64,000 nt of DNA from Puniceibacterium sediminis (GTDB lineage: Bacteria; Pseudomonadota; Alphaproteobacteria; Rhodobacterales; Rhodobacteraceae). Shown piece after piece: positions 9,167 to 17,463 of the stretch. The notes below the pieces were generated by a model. It saw only the letters and a list, made by a program, of their open reading frames with translations, searched no databases and was not told where the DNA came from. The position numbers and the translations under genes are program-made. The stretch is from assembly GCF_900188035.1 (NCBI RefSeq), contig NZ_FZNN01000012.1, positions 98,974 through 162,973 on the forward strand, given 5' to 3'. Each line of letters begins with the position of its first letter. Position 1 is the first letter of the stretch.

Positions 9167-9240
9167 GACCCAGCCTTTCCAGCTCTGATGCCCAAAACTT
9201 TCTCAAAGTTCTGGCCGATGTTTCGATAAAATCTTGCCTG

Positions 9241-9468
9241 TCAGGGGACCGCATCAAGCAAACCCTGAAAGGCCTGCGCCATGATCACGCCCACCACGCC
9301 GTAAACCGTCAGCCACAACCGCCGCTCCAGCCGCTCCATGATTACGGCAATGCGGTCCAGCCGCGCGTTCAACGTTTCGTAATGTAGCGCCGACAATCTC
9401 TCATGCGCCTCAAGACGGAGCCCCGGGGCACAGTCGAACGACTCGAACCCGACCCGACGCTCAGACAT
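9241..9468 (-). CDS. GTA small membrane protein (RcGTA g3.5 homologue)
   Basis: A 75-residue protein with a charged N-terminal half (FESFDCAPGLRLEAHERL) and one hydrophobic segment near the C-terminus (LWLTVYGVVGVIMAQAF). It overlaps the 3' end of the portal gene by 8 bases, the position of ORFg3.5 in R. capsulatus. That gene product is conserved among rhodobacterial GTAs but its function is poorly defined; a single membrane-spanning helix is the only feature I can point to. Confidence 0.8.
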   Translation of the reverse strand: MSERRVGFESFDCAPGLRLEAHERLSALHYETLNARLDRIAVIMERLERRLWLTVYGVVGVIMAQAFQGLLDAVP

Positions 9469-10645
9469 CCTGCGCCTCGTCCAATGCCGGAAGCCCCAGA
9501 AGCCTGCGTTTCTCTGCCGACGTCAGGAAGTCGGCACCTGAGACACGCGCCCATTGCGCATCGCGTTCTGACGACAAGGCGGGGACCTGATCCAGATCCG
9601 GCTTCAACTCGAAATCCTCTCCGGCATAGGCCGACAGCCAGGCCGAAACAGACGCTGCCACCCGTGTCGCCAGTGGCAGCACCGTCAGACGATAGAACGC
9701 CCTGTGCGCCTCTTGATAATTGGCGAACGTCGCCTCACCAGGAATCCCCAGCAGCATCGGAGGCACGCCAAAGGCCACGGCAATTTCTCGGGCTGCGGCT
9801 TCCTTGGTCTTTTGGAACTCCATGTCGGCGGGCGAAAACCCCATCGGCTTCCAATCAAGGCCGCCCTCGAGCAACATCGGCCGCCCCGCATTGCGCGCCC
9901 CCTGATGATGGGTCTCCATCTCAGATACCAACCGTTCGTACTGATCCCGGCTCATGGCACCGGCCCCGTCCGTCGACTTGTAGACAATGGCGCCAGACGG
10001 ACGTGCCGCATTGTCCAGCAAACCCTTGGACCAGCGGCTGGCTGAATTATGCACATCCAGCGCCGAGGCCGCCGCCTGCATCGGCGAAAGACCATAGTGG
10101 TCATCCTGCGGGTGAAAGCTTTTGATGTGGCAAATGGGCGAGGTCTCACCAGTCACATCGAACCGGTGTTTGCGGCCACCCACCGCATATTCGTAGGCCA
10201 CCGGCCAACCGTCCGACCCAGGCACCAGCCGCATCCGGTCGCTGCGCAGCACGTGTAGTTCCAGAGGGACCTGCTGATCCCCCATCACCGCCTCAAGATA
10301 GCCATCCCCGGACAACAGCAGCTGACCGTACAATGCCTCGAACAGTTCGGCCCGTCCCTGCGCCCCATTCGGGTGGCGCACCAGCGACATCACCGGATGA
10401 TCCTCATAGCGACGCTGGCGATCCTGCAGAACCAGCGGCAACGCTGCCGCTGCTTCGGCGATCAGCTTGACCGCTCGAAATCCCACCGGATTGCCGACAA
10501 AGCCCGTTCGGGTCAGCGTTACAGTATCACGCGGGCTCCAGGCCACGCGTCCGGCGCTCAGATGCGCCACCACTGGCCCGGTTGCGCTTGCCTTCACCTC
10601 CGGCACATCTGCCTCGGCGCTACGTCGCAGGAATTGAAAGACCAT
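9461..10645 (-). CDS. GTA portal protein, HK97 family (RcGTA g3 homologue)
   Basis: A 394-residue portal protein through which DNA enters the head. Family segments seen are VAWSPRDTVTLTRTGFVGNPV near the N-terminus, AEAAAALPLVLQDR, GLLDNAARPSGAIVYKS in the middle, and FGVPPMLLGIPGEATFANYQEA near residue 310, the classic HK97 portal signature. It ends inside the g3.5 gene (8-base overlap). A 177-base gap separates it from the terminase gene upstream; I see no gene in that gap. Confidence 0.95.
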   Translation of the reverse strand: MVFQFLRRSAEADVPEVKASATGPVVAHLSAGRVAWSPRDTVTLTRTGFVGNPVGFRAVKLIAEAAAALPLVLQDRQRRYEDHPVMSLVRHPNGAQGRAELFEALYGQLLLSGDGYLEAVMGDQQVPLELHVLRSDRMRLVPGSDGWPVAYEYAVGGRKHRFDVTGETSPICHIKSFHPQDDHYGLSPMQAAASALDVHNSASRWSKGLLDNAARPSGAIVYKSTDGAGAMSRDQYERLVSEMETHHQGARNAGRPMLLEGGLDWKPMGFSPADMEFQKTKEAAAREIAVAFGVPPMLLGIPGEATFANYQEAHRAFYRLTVLPLATRVAASVSAWLSAYAGEDFELKPDLDQVPALSSERDAQWARVSGADFLTSAEKRRLLGLPALDEAQDV

Positions 10646-10822
10646 TCGTGTCGCTCCTCAGGTTCCGGTGTCCTCGGGGCACACATTCGCCCCGCCGGGG
10701 CCATCACAGGCCCCCGCCCGATCCACATACTCTCTTGGTGAAATGCCCTGTTCGGGCTGTATGACAGGTCTAGCTGCCAACCTCTGAAATCAAGTTAAAT
10801 TCAGTTAGTTAACAACGATTTA

Positions 10823-12199
10823 TCATAGCGTACGCACCTGCGGCCGGCGCCAACTTGCCGCCGGCACAATCAGAAGATCGCTCAGTGCCCAGACCAACGC
10901 ATCAACCCGATCAGGGCTACCCTTGCCAGCATAACCCTGCTGACTCATACGGCACATCTGGTCCTCAAGCAGCCCCAGGCCGCGCAAATGTCCGACCCGC
11001 CCCTGCTCGTAAAGCGCGGCAACTGGTTCGGCACGTGCGACCTTGCCCTTGGCCGCATGCACCTTCGTCACCGGAAGCATGGCATCCACCTGCCGCAGAA
11101 CGGTCTCGACCATATCGCCGCCTTGGTTGACCTCAGCCACGAGGCGATCCGCCCCCCATTTTTCCATGGCCCGCACCGCTGCATGGGCCCAGCCCAGTGG
11201 CCCCACCCCCTGCACACTACAATCATCAAGCACGACGGCCCGCCAATCCTGCGGCGGCCCGTTCGTCTGTGCGCCGACCACGATGATCCCACACTCATCC
11301 GACCCCACCTTGCCCGTTACAGGCGGGTCAACGGCCACGACGATACGGTCGAACTCGGGCAAATCCTCCACACGCAGCGCCTCCAGGCTCGCGCGCGTCC
11401 ACATCGCACCCTCGACATCCTCCATCAGTATGCCGTCCAGTTCCTGCCGGCCCAGACGTGTACCGTCATAGCGCGCGCGCACCTCTTCCATAAAGGACTC
11501 CGCCAGATTGGCTTTGTTCGCTTCGGTGCTGGCACGGGTCACCACTGTCGATGGCGATGCAAGAAGCGCCTTTAGTACACCGACATTTCGTGGTGTCGTC
11601 GTCGCGCAAACCTGGGGGCTTTCCCCCAGTCGCAGACCGAATTGCAGCATGTCCCAGGTGTCCTGCCCCTTTTTCCACTTGGCCAGTTCGTCCACCCATG
11701 CCGCATCAAACTGCGGTCCGCGCAGAGCTTCAGGATCATGCGCCGAAAACGCCATTGCTTCGGCACCATTCGGCCAGCGCAGTGTCTTGCGGGTTGCTGA
11801 CCAGACCGGGCGCCGATCCGGAGGTGAACACGCCAGAATTCCGCTCTCGCCAAAAATCATGACTTCGCGCACCTGGGCCAGCGTTTCGCCAACCAGTGCC
11901 ACGCGTTTGCAACGCCCGGCATCCAGAGGCCGCGACCCTTCGACTTGCGCGCGCACCCATTCGGCTCCGGCGCGGGTTTTACCCGCGCCACGTCCGCCCA
12001 GGATGACCCAGGACCGCCAGTCGCCTTCTGGCGAAAGTTGATGGTCCATCGCCCAGAACTCGAACAGAAAGGGAAGAGCCAGCAGCTCTCCCTCGCTTAA
12101 TTCGGATATGAACTCATCCCTCACCGCAGCATCTGCGGAGGCGAGCCAGGCGGCACCCGACCTCAGATCGTGCAGTTTCAAGGTCAAGCCCGTAGTCAT
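10823..12199 (-). CDS. GTA large terminase subunit (RcGTA g2 homologue)
   Basis: DNA-packaging ATPase/nuclease of about 458 residues. The ATPase Walker A reads LGGRGAGKTRAGAEWV, with the Walker B region DAAWVDELAKW, and an acidic nuclease segment RIVVAVDPPVTGK downstream. GTA terminases package by headful, with little sequence preference, which explains random host DNA transfer. Two starts are plausible: the ATG at 12197-12199, with AGG 8 bases upstream, or one at 12227-12229. Both lie inside the preceding g1 gene in another frame, an overlap of 86 or 116 bases. Confidence 0.93.
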   Translation of the reverse strand: MTTGLTLKLHDLRSGAAWLASADAAVRDEFISELSEGELLALPFLFEFWAMDHQLSPEGDWRSWVILGGRGAGKTRAGAEWVRAQVEGSRPLDAGRCKRVALVGETLAQVREVMIFGESGILACSPPDRRPVWSATRKTLRWPNGAEAMAFSAHDPEALRGPQFDAAWVDELAKWKKGQDTWDMLQFGLRLGESPQVCATTTPRNVGVLKALLASPSTVVTRASTEANKANLAESFMEEVRARYDGTRLGRQELDGILMEDVEGAMWTRASLEALRVEDLPEFDRIVVAVDPPVTGKVGSDECGIIVVGAQTNGPPQDWRAVVLDDCSVQGVGPLGWAHAAVRAMEKWGADRLVAEVNQGGDMVETVLRQVDAMLPVTKVHAAKGKVARAEPVAALYEQGRVGHLRGLGLLEDQMCRMSQQGYAGKGSPDRVDALVWALSDLLIVPAASWRRPQVRTL

Positions 12200-12443
12200 G
12201 GACAATACCTGCCCGTTGCTTTTCGACATGATTAATCTCAGCCTCTGTTTCCCTGGCCGCCCTCAGCCAATATCGAGTGTCGGACAAAAGTTGCCCGACC
12301 TCCTTTGTCTGCCCCACATTGCCCGCTTCGGCCCGGGATCTCAGTTCGACGATCTGAACAGTTATGCTCTTCAGCGTGTCCGCAATATGAGACCGGGTAT
12401 TCTCCAGCTCCGAGAGCCGTATTTCAGGCGATATTAACGTCAT
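12114..12443 (-). CDS. GTA small terminase subunit (RcGTA g1 homologue)
   Basis: A 109-residue protein at the head of the cluster. It is mostly predicted helix, with a coiled-coil-like core (RLSELENTRSHIADTLKSI, then VELRSRAEAGNV and ARETEAEINHVEKQRAG). In R. capsulatus g1 was shown to act as the small terminase, atypical in its weak DNA specificity. The 3' third overlaps g2 in a different reading frame. Start ATG at 12441-12443; the upstream leader carries a hairpin with a U-tract about 45 bases away. Confidence 0.82.
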   Translation of the reverse strand: MTLISPEIRLSELENTRSHIADTLKSITVQIVELRSRAEAGNVGQTKEVGQLLSDTRYWLRAARETEAEINHVEKQRAGIVHDYGLDLETARSEVGCRLARLRRCCGEG

Positions 12444-12490
12444 GGTCTGCTCGATGCCTTCTCTCGTGGTTCTCCGCCCTCGAGTGAAAC

Positions 12491-12529
12491 AAAAAAGCGG
12501 CCTCCGGGGGGATGACCCCGGGACCGCTT
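12491..12529 (-). terminator. Rho-independent terminator-like hairpin in the GTA leader
   Basis: On the minus strand AAGCGG pairs with CCGCTT, with an inner GC-rich helix (positions 503-509 with 516-522 of this 12 kb block), followed by six U residues. It lies 48 bases upstream of the g1 start and no minus-strand gene ends near it, the nearest being mltG 1.1 kb away beyond an opposite-strand gene. It could be an attenuator of GTA transcription or the 3' end of a short RNA started at the promoter-like site upstream. Confidence 0.6.
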
Positions 12530-12553
12530 GCTCGCCTCTTCCAGCATGTCCAA

Positions 12554-12582
12554 TGTGTACCGCCCAGCGTTCGAAAAGTCAA
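12554..12582 (-). promoter_or_regulatory. Candidate promoter for the GTA cluster or a short leader RNA
   Basis: Minus-strand TTGACT and TACACA are spaced by exactly 17 bases, a fair sigma-70-type match (good -35, weak -10). A perfect 10-base palindrome TCAAATTTGA lies directly upstream of the -35 (12583-12592), and an AT-rich run follows at 12611-12640. RNA begun here would run through the hairpin at 12491-12529 before g1. No other minus-strand promoter is obvious between here and g1. The RcGTA cluster is known to need the activator GafA; whether the palindrome has a part in that is unknown. Confidence 0.4.
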
Positions 12583-12771
12583 TCAAATTTGACAGCGCTC
12601 TATGAGTTAAGTATTTGTTTTATATATATTATCAACGTGTAAACGCACCGCACTCAGCATCAAACCGATCAGATATTCCGCCACAGAAGCCTCGTCCCAG
12701 ACCTAAGTCTGCTTTCGCTCTCGGGCGTTATCTGAAATTGTCTGCCCCAAACAAGAAGGAGGGAAAACACC

Positions 12772-13548
12772 ATGGAATGGGCCCGCGCAACATGTGCCGA
12801 CGGACGGATTGTAACCGGAGTAATCAGCGAAGGGATGCTTCACCCACGCCTGTACCTCGGCTCTGACGAGGCAACCGATATGCCCGAGGATCTCGCCGCC
12901 GTGACGCTTCTCCCCCCCTGCGTGCCGGGCAAGTTCATCGGCCTCTGGAACAACTTCCACGCCGCCGCCACCCGCAACAACTGGACGCCCCCCGAACATC
13001 CGCTCTATTTTCTCAAGCCCGACACATCCCTGTCCGGCCCCGCAGCAACCGTGACCATTCCTGCAACCGCAGGCCGCATCCTGTTCGAGGGAGAGTTGGG
13101 CATTGTCATCGGCCAGACCTGCCGCAACATCAGTGCCGAAGATGCCGCAGCGGCGATCATGGGCTATACCTGCGTCAATGATCTGACCTCGATCGACATA
13201 CTGAACGCCGACCCGTCTTTTCCGCAATGGACTCGTGCCAAGGGGTTTGACGGATTCGGCGTCATCGGCCCGGTCATCGCCACCGGCCTCGACTGGCAGG
13301 ACCTGACCATCAAGGTGCTGGTGAACGGCCGCGAGAGGCAGTCCTATCCGGCCGCAGACATGATCATCCCCCCCTCCCAGATCGTCAGCGCACTGTCGCA
13401 GGACATGACCCTGAACCCCTGCGATGTCATCGCCTGCGGCACATCCGTCGGCGCCCGCCCGGTAAAGGCTGGCGATCAGGTCGATGTAGTGATCGAAGGC
13501 ATCGGAACGCTGGGCGTGACCATGGCGGCAGAAGAAACGCAGGGTTGA
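12772..13548 (+). CDS. Fumarylacetoacetate hydrolase (FAH) family protein
   Basis: A 258-residue FAH-superfamily enzyme; members hydrolyse, decarboxylate or isomerise 2-oxo acids and acylpyruvates with a divalent metal. Core segments are PGKFIGLWNNFHAA, the first metal-binding region FEGELGIVIG, then GYTCVNDLTSIDI and FDGFGVIGPVI, and the C-terminal IACGTSVGARPVKAGD. A strong AAGGAGG lies 11 bases before the ATG. It stands alone between the GTA leader and mltG, so the substrate cannot be inferred from neighbours. Confidence 0.88.
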   Translation: MEWARATCADGRIVTGVISEGMLHPRLYLGSDEATDMPEDLAAVTLLPPCVPGKFIGLWNNFHAAATRNNWTPPEHPLYFLKPDTSLSGPAATVTIPATAGRILFEGELGIVIGQTCRNISAEDAAAAIMGYTCVNDLTSIDILNADPSFPQWTRAKGFDGFGVIGPVIATGLDWQDLTIKVLVNGRERQSYPAADMIIPPSQIVSALSQDMTLNPCDVIACGTSVGARPVKAGDQVDVVIEGIGTLGVTMAAEETQG

Positions 13549-13567
13549 GCTGCCCCCATGAACGAAA

Positions 13568-13593
13568 AGGCGGGCTTCACTCGAAGCCCGCCT
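13568..13593. terminator. Bidirectional hairpin between FAH gene and mltG
   Basis: AGGCGGGCTTC and its exact complement are separated by the loop ACTC, an 11-bp perfect stem. It lies 19 bases after the FAH stop and 24 bases after the stop of convergent mltG. There is no long T-run, only AAAA on the left arm (U-tract for the minus-strand transcript). Confidence 0.65.
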
Positions 13594-13617
13594 GATATCC
13601 GTCCAATCGGGATCAGC

Positions 13618-14781
13618 CTACTGATTGGCGCGCTGCGCCTCCAGCCGACGGTACGCCGCTACGTTGGAGTTATGCTCATCCAAAGTCGTCGCAAAGACAT
13701 GACCATCCTTGGGGTCCAGCGTCTTGGCCACAAAATACACGTAGTCCGCGGTGTCAGGATTCAGCGCCGCCTCGATGCTCGCCCTCCCCGGGTTCGCGAT
13801 CGGCGTCGGCGGCAGCCCCGGAATGACATAGGTGTTATATGGCGTCGCGGCATCCAGTTCGGACCGGCGCAGACCACGCCCCAGAATGCCTTCGCCCTTG
13901 GTGATGCCATAGATCACCGTTGGGTCAGTCTGCAACCGCATCCCGGCGTTCAGCCGGTTGACGAACACCGCAGCCACCTGCTCCCGCTCGGTTGGGATGC
14001 CGGTCTCTTTCTCGACGATCGAGGCCAGAATCAACGCTTCTTCGGGCGTCTTCAGTGGCAGATCGGACGCCCGGTTCTGCCAGGCGGTCGCAAGGATCAG
14101 CTCCTGCGCGCTCTGCATCCGGCTCAGGACCGACTCAAGCGTGTCCCCCGGCCGCACCTCATAGCTGTCCGGCGCCAGCGACCCTTCGGGCGGCACCTCG
14201 GTCACATCACCTTCAAGCACATCAACTTGCCGCAGCTCGTTGACCACTTGCCAGCTGGTCACACCCTCTGCCAGCGCCACGCGAAACCGCGTATCCGCCT
14301 TCTGCTTCACACTTGTGTATTCTTCAGGTGCCTCGCCCTGTGCAGGGTCAAACTCGGCCACTTCCTCGAACCGACCCGTCACCGGGTCCAGTTCGCGCAC
14401 CTGCACCATTGCCTGATTGATGCCGACGCGAAAGACCACCTCTGTTCCGCAGGTGCTCGCGCCGCCGCGGGTCACGATATCCACGATCTCGGACATGGAA
14501 GACCCTTCGGGCACCAGATAGCTCCCTGCCTTCAGCTGCCCTGCCTTGTCTGTGTAATCCGCCCCCATGCGGAACAGCGCCCCACTGCTCACTGCGCCCT
14601 GGCTCACCAGTTCATCCGACACACGCCGCATGTTCGACCCGCTCTGCACGCTCAGGCAGATCGGCACGGCCAACGGACCGGCATCAGAATATTCCTGTTT
14701 TGCCCAGATCAATGCTCCGCCGGCAAGAAAGACCAGAACAACAAGGAATGTCATCGCGTTAGAAGCGATATTACGCCACAT
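13618..14781 (-). CDS. mltG: Endolytic murein transglycosylase MltG (YceG family)
   Basis: A 387-residue inner-membrane lytic transglycosylase that cleaves nascent glycan strands and sets their length. A single N-terminal membrane helix (AMTFLVVLVFLAGGALIWA) is followed by a LysM-like region and the YceG domain. The catalytic Glu is E257 in ILASIVEKETG, followed by VAAVFVNRLNAGMRLQTDPTV, the family signature. The start directly abuts the stop of fabF, and the pair is probably co-transcribed, as is common in alphaproteobacteria. Confidence 0.96.
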   Translation of the reverse strand: MWRNIASNAMTFLVVLVFLAGGALIWAKQEYSDAGPLAVPICLSVQSGSNMRRVSDELVSQGAVSSGALFRMGADYTDKAGQLKAGSYLVPEGSSMSEIVDIVTRGGASTCGTEVVFRVGINQAMVQVRELDPVTGRFEEVAEFDPAQGEAPEEYTSVKQKADTRFRVALAEGVTSWQVVNELRQVDVLEGDVTEVPPEGSLAPDSYEVRPGDTLESVLSRMQSAQELILATAWQNRASDLPLKTPEEALILASIVEKETGIPTEREQVAAVFVNRLNAGMRLQTDPTVIYGITKGEGILGRGLRRSELDAATPYNTYVIPGLPPTPIANPGRASIEAALNPDTADYVYFVAKTLDPKDGHVFATTLDEHNSNVAAYRRLEAQRANQ

Positions 14782-16041
14782 TCAGTCGACCTTTCCGAAT
14801 AGAACGGACGCATTTGTGCCACCAAACCCGAACGAGTTCGACAGAGCATAGCGCACCTTCCGCTCGCGTTTTACATTCGGTGCCAGATCGACCTTGCTCA
14901 CGACTTCGGGATTGTCGAGGTTGATCGTCGGCGGTGCCACCTGATCGCGGATCGCAAGGATGGAAAAAATCGCCTCAATTGCGCCGGCAGCACCCAGCAG
15001 GTGTCCGGTCGCCGATTTGGTCGACGACATGGTCACATTGGGCGCCGCATCGCCCAGCATACGTTCGACTGCGGCCAACTCGATAGTATCAGCCATTGTC
15101 GACGTACCATGCGCGTTGATGTAATCCAGATCGGAGGGTTGCAGGCCCGCCTTCTTCAGCGCCATGCGCATCGACCGTTCGGCACCGTCGCCGTCCGATG
15201 CAGGTGCCGTGATGTGATAGGCGTCGCCTGACAGACCATAGCCCAGCACTTCGGCATAGATATGCGCGCCACGGGCCTTGGCGTGTTCATATTCCTCCAG
15301 CACAACGATCCCCGCACCTTCGCCCATGACGAAACCGTCGCGATCGCGGTCATAGGGACGGCTCGCTGTTTTCGGGTCGTCTGCGCGCCCCGTGCTCAGC
15401 GCCTTGCAGGCGTTGAAACCGGCAATGCCAATCTCGCAAATCGCGCCTTCGGCACCACCGGCGATCATCACGTCCGCATCATCGTCACGAATGATGCGCG
15501 CCGCATCGCCAATGGCATGGGCACCTGTGGAACAGGCCGTCACAACCGAATGGTTCGGCCCGCGGAATCCAAAGCGGATCGACACCTGACCCGAGATCAG
15601 ATTGATCAGCGCCCCGGGAATAAAGAACGGGCTGACGCGGCGCGGGCCCTTTTCCTTGATCAGCAGCGCCGTTTCCGCAATCGAATTCAGCCCGCCGATA
15701 CCCGAGCCGATCATGACACCGGTGCGGTCCAGGCTCTCGCGATCCTCGGGGGACCAACCGGAATCCTTGACGGCCTGCACCGCCGCTGCAATCCCGAACA
15801 GAATAAAATCATCGACCTTGCGGCGTTCTTTGGGCGCCATCCAGTCATCGGCGTTGAACGTGCCGTCGCTGCCGTCACCCAACGGGACTTCGCAGGCATA
15901 GGTGGTGGCCAGCTTGCTCGCATCAAACCGGGTGATCGGCCCTGCCCCGGATTGCCCGTCCAGCAGACGGCTCCAGCTCTCTTCGACCCCGCAGGCCAAA
16001 GGAGTCACAAGACCCAGGCCCGTTACCACTACTCGACGCAT
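14782..16041 (-). CDS. fabF: 3-oxoacyl-[acyl-carrier-protein] synthase II
   Basis: A 419-residue condensing enzyme that elongates acyl-ACP with malonyl-ACP in fatty acid synthesis. The Cys-His-His triad is complete: C170 in VVTACSTGAH, H311 in INAHGTSTMAD and H347 in SATGHLLGAAG. Full family length (about 415-420). AAGGAAGGGG stands upstream of the ATG. In many relatives acpP lies just upstream of fabF; here the next gene upstream on this strand is a glycosyltransferase-like gene 128 bases away and acpP is not in the window. Confidence 0.97.
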   Translation of the reverse strand: MRRVVVTGLGLVTPLACGVEESWSRLLDGQSGAGPITRFDASKLATTYACEVPLGDGSDGTFNADDWMAPKERRKVDDFILFGIAAAVQAVKDSGWSPEDRESLDRTGVMIGSGIGGLNSIAETALLIKEKGPRRVSPFFIPGALINLISGQVSIRFGFRGPNHSVVTACSTGAHAIGDAARIIRDDDADVMIAGGAEGAICEIGIAGFNACKALSTGRADDPKTASRPYDRDRDGFVMGEGAGIVVLEEYEHAKARGAHIYAEVLGYGLSGDAYHITAPASDGDGAERSMRMALKKAGLQPSDLDYINAHGTSTMADTIELAAVERMLGDAAPNVTMSSTKSATGHLLGAAGAIEAIFSILAIRDQVAPPTINLDNPEVVSKVDLAPNVKRERKVRYALSNSFGFGGTNASVLFGKVD

Positions 16042-16169
16042 GCCTATGCCCCTTCCTTTAAGTTGCTCTTGATCCCGCTCTTACCCTGCCAACGGGTTAT
16101 GGGGCAAGACCGCGCAGGCGTCGCGTGGCCAAGTTCCGCCCGTGGCAAACCTGTGCAACCGCAGCAATT

Positions 16170-16964
16170 TCAGGCGTAAGAAGGGCCCAGATCGGCAGTT
16201 GCCCTCTCGACCCAATGCTCCTGCAACCAGTCGCAGGGTTTGGAATAGCGGATCAGCGACCCGGTATAGCCCGCGATGGCCTCGGGCATCTTTGGATGAC
16301 CGTGGAAACAAACGACCCGCGCATCTTCGGGTAAACGCGGTTTGTGGAAGTAATTACCGGGGAACGGGTTGCAGTCATATTTGAAACTCACCACCCAGGG
16401 TTCGGGAATATAGACAAACTGCCCGCGATCCATCGCCTTGTGGCTGGTATAGCGCTGTTCCGACCCACGTGCGATTTCGACCTCTCTGTAGGGGTCCTTC
16501 GCCAATTCCTCGTATAGGTAGCCGTGCAGCTTCGGATCATACCGAAACACGGACCCGTGCCCGGTCGGCCTTCCCTTGCGCTTTTCCGTCCAGTCGTGAC
16601 GCATGGCCACTTTGCCCGGTTCCAGCGCCAGCAGCGGATCTAGCGGCCCGGTGATCACCACATCAAGGTCAAAACCCAGAAACGGTCCCTCCAGATCCGG
16701 CACCAGCCCGGGGCGGAACAAAGAGGTCTTGCGCATCGCGCCCTGCCGGTTGGCCACAGCAAGCGCCGCGTTCATCTGTTGCTGATAGGGTTCGACCGGC
16801 AGGGGCAGCACCTCGATATCCGGGTGAAATCCGTCGCTGTTTTCGGTCATGCAGAAGAACCGCACAGGAACCGACAGGTTCCTCCGCACACCGGAATAGA
16901 GGCGGTTCACATATTCCGGGCCGAACAGCGTGCCCCATTTGATGCAGATGATATTGGCAACCAC
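16170..16964 (-). CDS. Glycosyltransferase-like protein
   Basis: A 264-residue protein that resembles nucleotide-sugar transferases of alphaproteobacteria. It starts with MVANIICIKWGTLFGPEYVN, a Rossmann-like opening, and has a DxD-type motif in FLGFDLDVVITGPLD near residue 115. The C-terminal part contains VSFKYDCNPFP and VVCFHGHPKMPEA, typical of this group. No membrane segment or signal peptide is seen, so it should be cytoplasmic. The acceptor and donor are not known. Likely role is surface polysaccharide or capsule sugar transfer, which is inference from family only. Confidence 0.6.
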   Translation of the reverse strand: MVANIICIKWGTLFGPEYVNRLYSGVRRNLSVPVRFFCMTENSDGFHPDIEVLPLPVEPYQQQMNAALAVANRQGAMRKTSLFRPGLVPDLEGPFLGFDLDVVITGPLDPLLALEPGKVAMRHDWTEKRKGRPTGHGSVFRYDPKLHGYLYEELAKDPYREVEIARGSEQRYTSHKAMDRGQFVYIPEPWVVSFKYDCNPFPGNYFHKPRLPEDARVVCFHGHPKMPEAIAGYTGSLIRYSKPCDWLQEHWVERATADLGPSYA

Positions 16965-17133
16965 TGGCGATCCCTCCGAATTGCCTTGGACCTATCGCGG
17001 AACGAACAGGCACACCACCCCCGGAACGGCTGGCAAGAACGTTCCTATGCCATGGATTATTGCGCGCCCGCGCCGCTTGGCCCTACGCCCGACACCATCG
17101 ACTATCTCTTTCACACAGAGCCAGAGGAAAGAT

Positions 17134-17463
17134 ATGCCACGGCCAGACGACACCAAGATCGCTCAAGCCGCCCATCAGATCTGGCTTGATGAAAACCAAT
17201 CCGAAGGGCGCGATGAAGAACACTGGCATCGGGCCAAGCTGGCGCTGACCGGGAAAAGCACCCGCAAGCGCGCCCCGAAAGCTGCGCCCATAGCCTCTGG
17301 AAAACCTGCGGCGACGAAAACCCGGGCAACGTCCAAATCGAAATTGCCCGGGCAAAGCTCTGTGGCCTGCACTCAGGCGGCGGGCATACGCCGTTCGACA
17401 ATCTCTGCCCACCAGCTGCAGCCGGCCGGGATCGCCTCATCGTTGAAATTGTATTCGGGGTGA
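17134..17463 (+). CDS. Small DUF2934 protein
   Basis: A 109-residue basic protein. The N-terminal ~35 residues (IAQAAHQIWLDENQSEGRDE, then EHWHRAKLAL) match the DUF2934 helix found in many alphaproteobacterial proteins; function unknown. The rest is a Lys/Ala/Thr-rich low-complexity tail. Start at 17134 because AGAGGAAAG lies just upstream, although the frame is open further. Its last ~90 bases overlap the 3' end of the convergent M20 gene, so the true C-terminus is less certain. Divergent from the glycosyltransferase gene. Confidence 0.6.
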   Translation: MPRPDDTKIAQAAHQIWLDENQSEGRDEEHWHRAKLALTGKSTRKRAPKAAPIASGKPAATKTRATSKSKLPGQSSVACTQAAGIRRSTISAHQLQPAGIASSLKLYSG

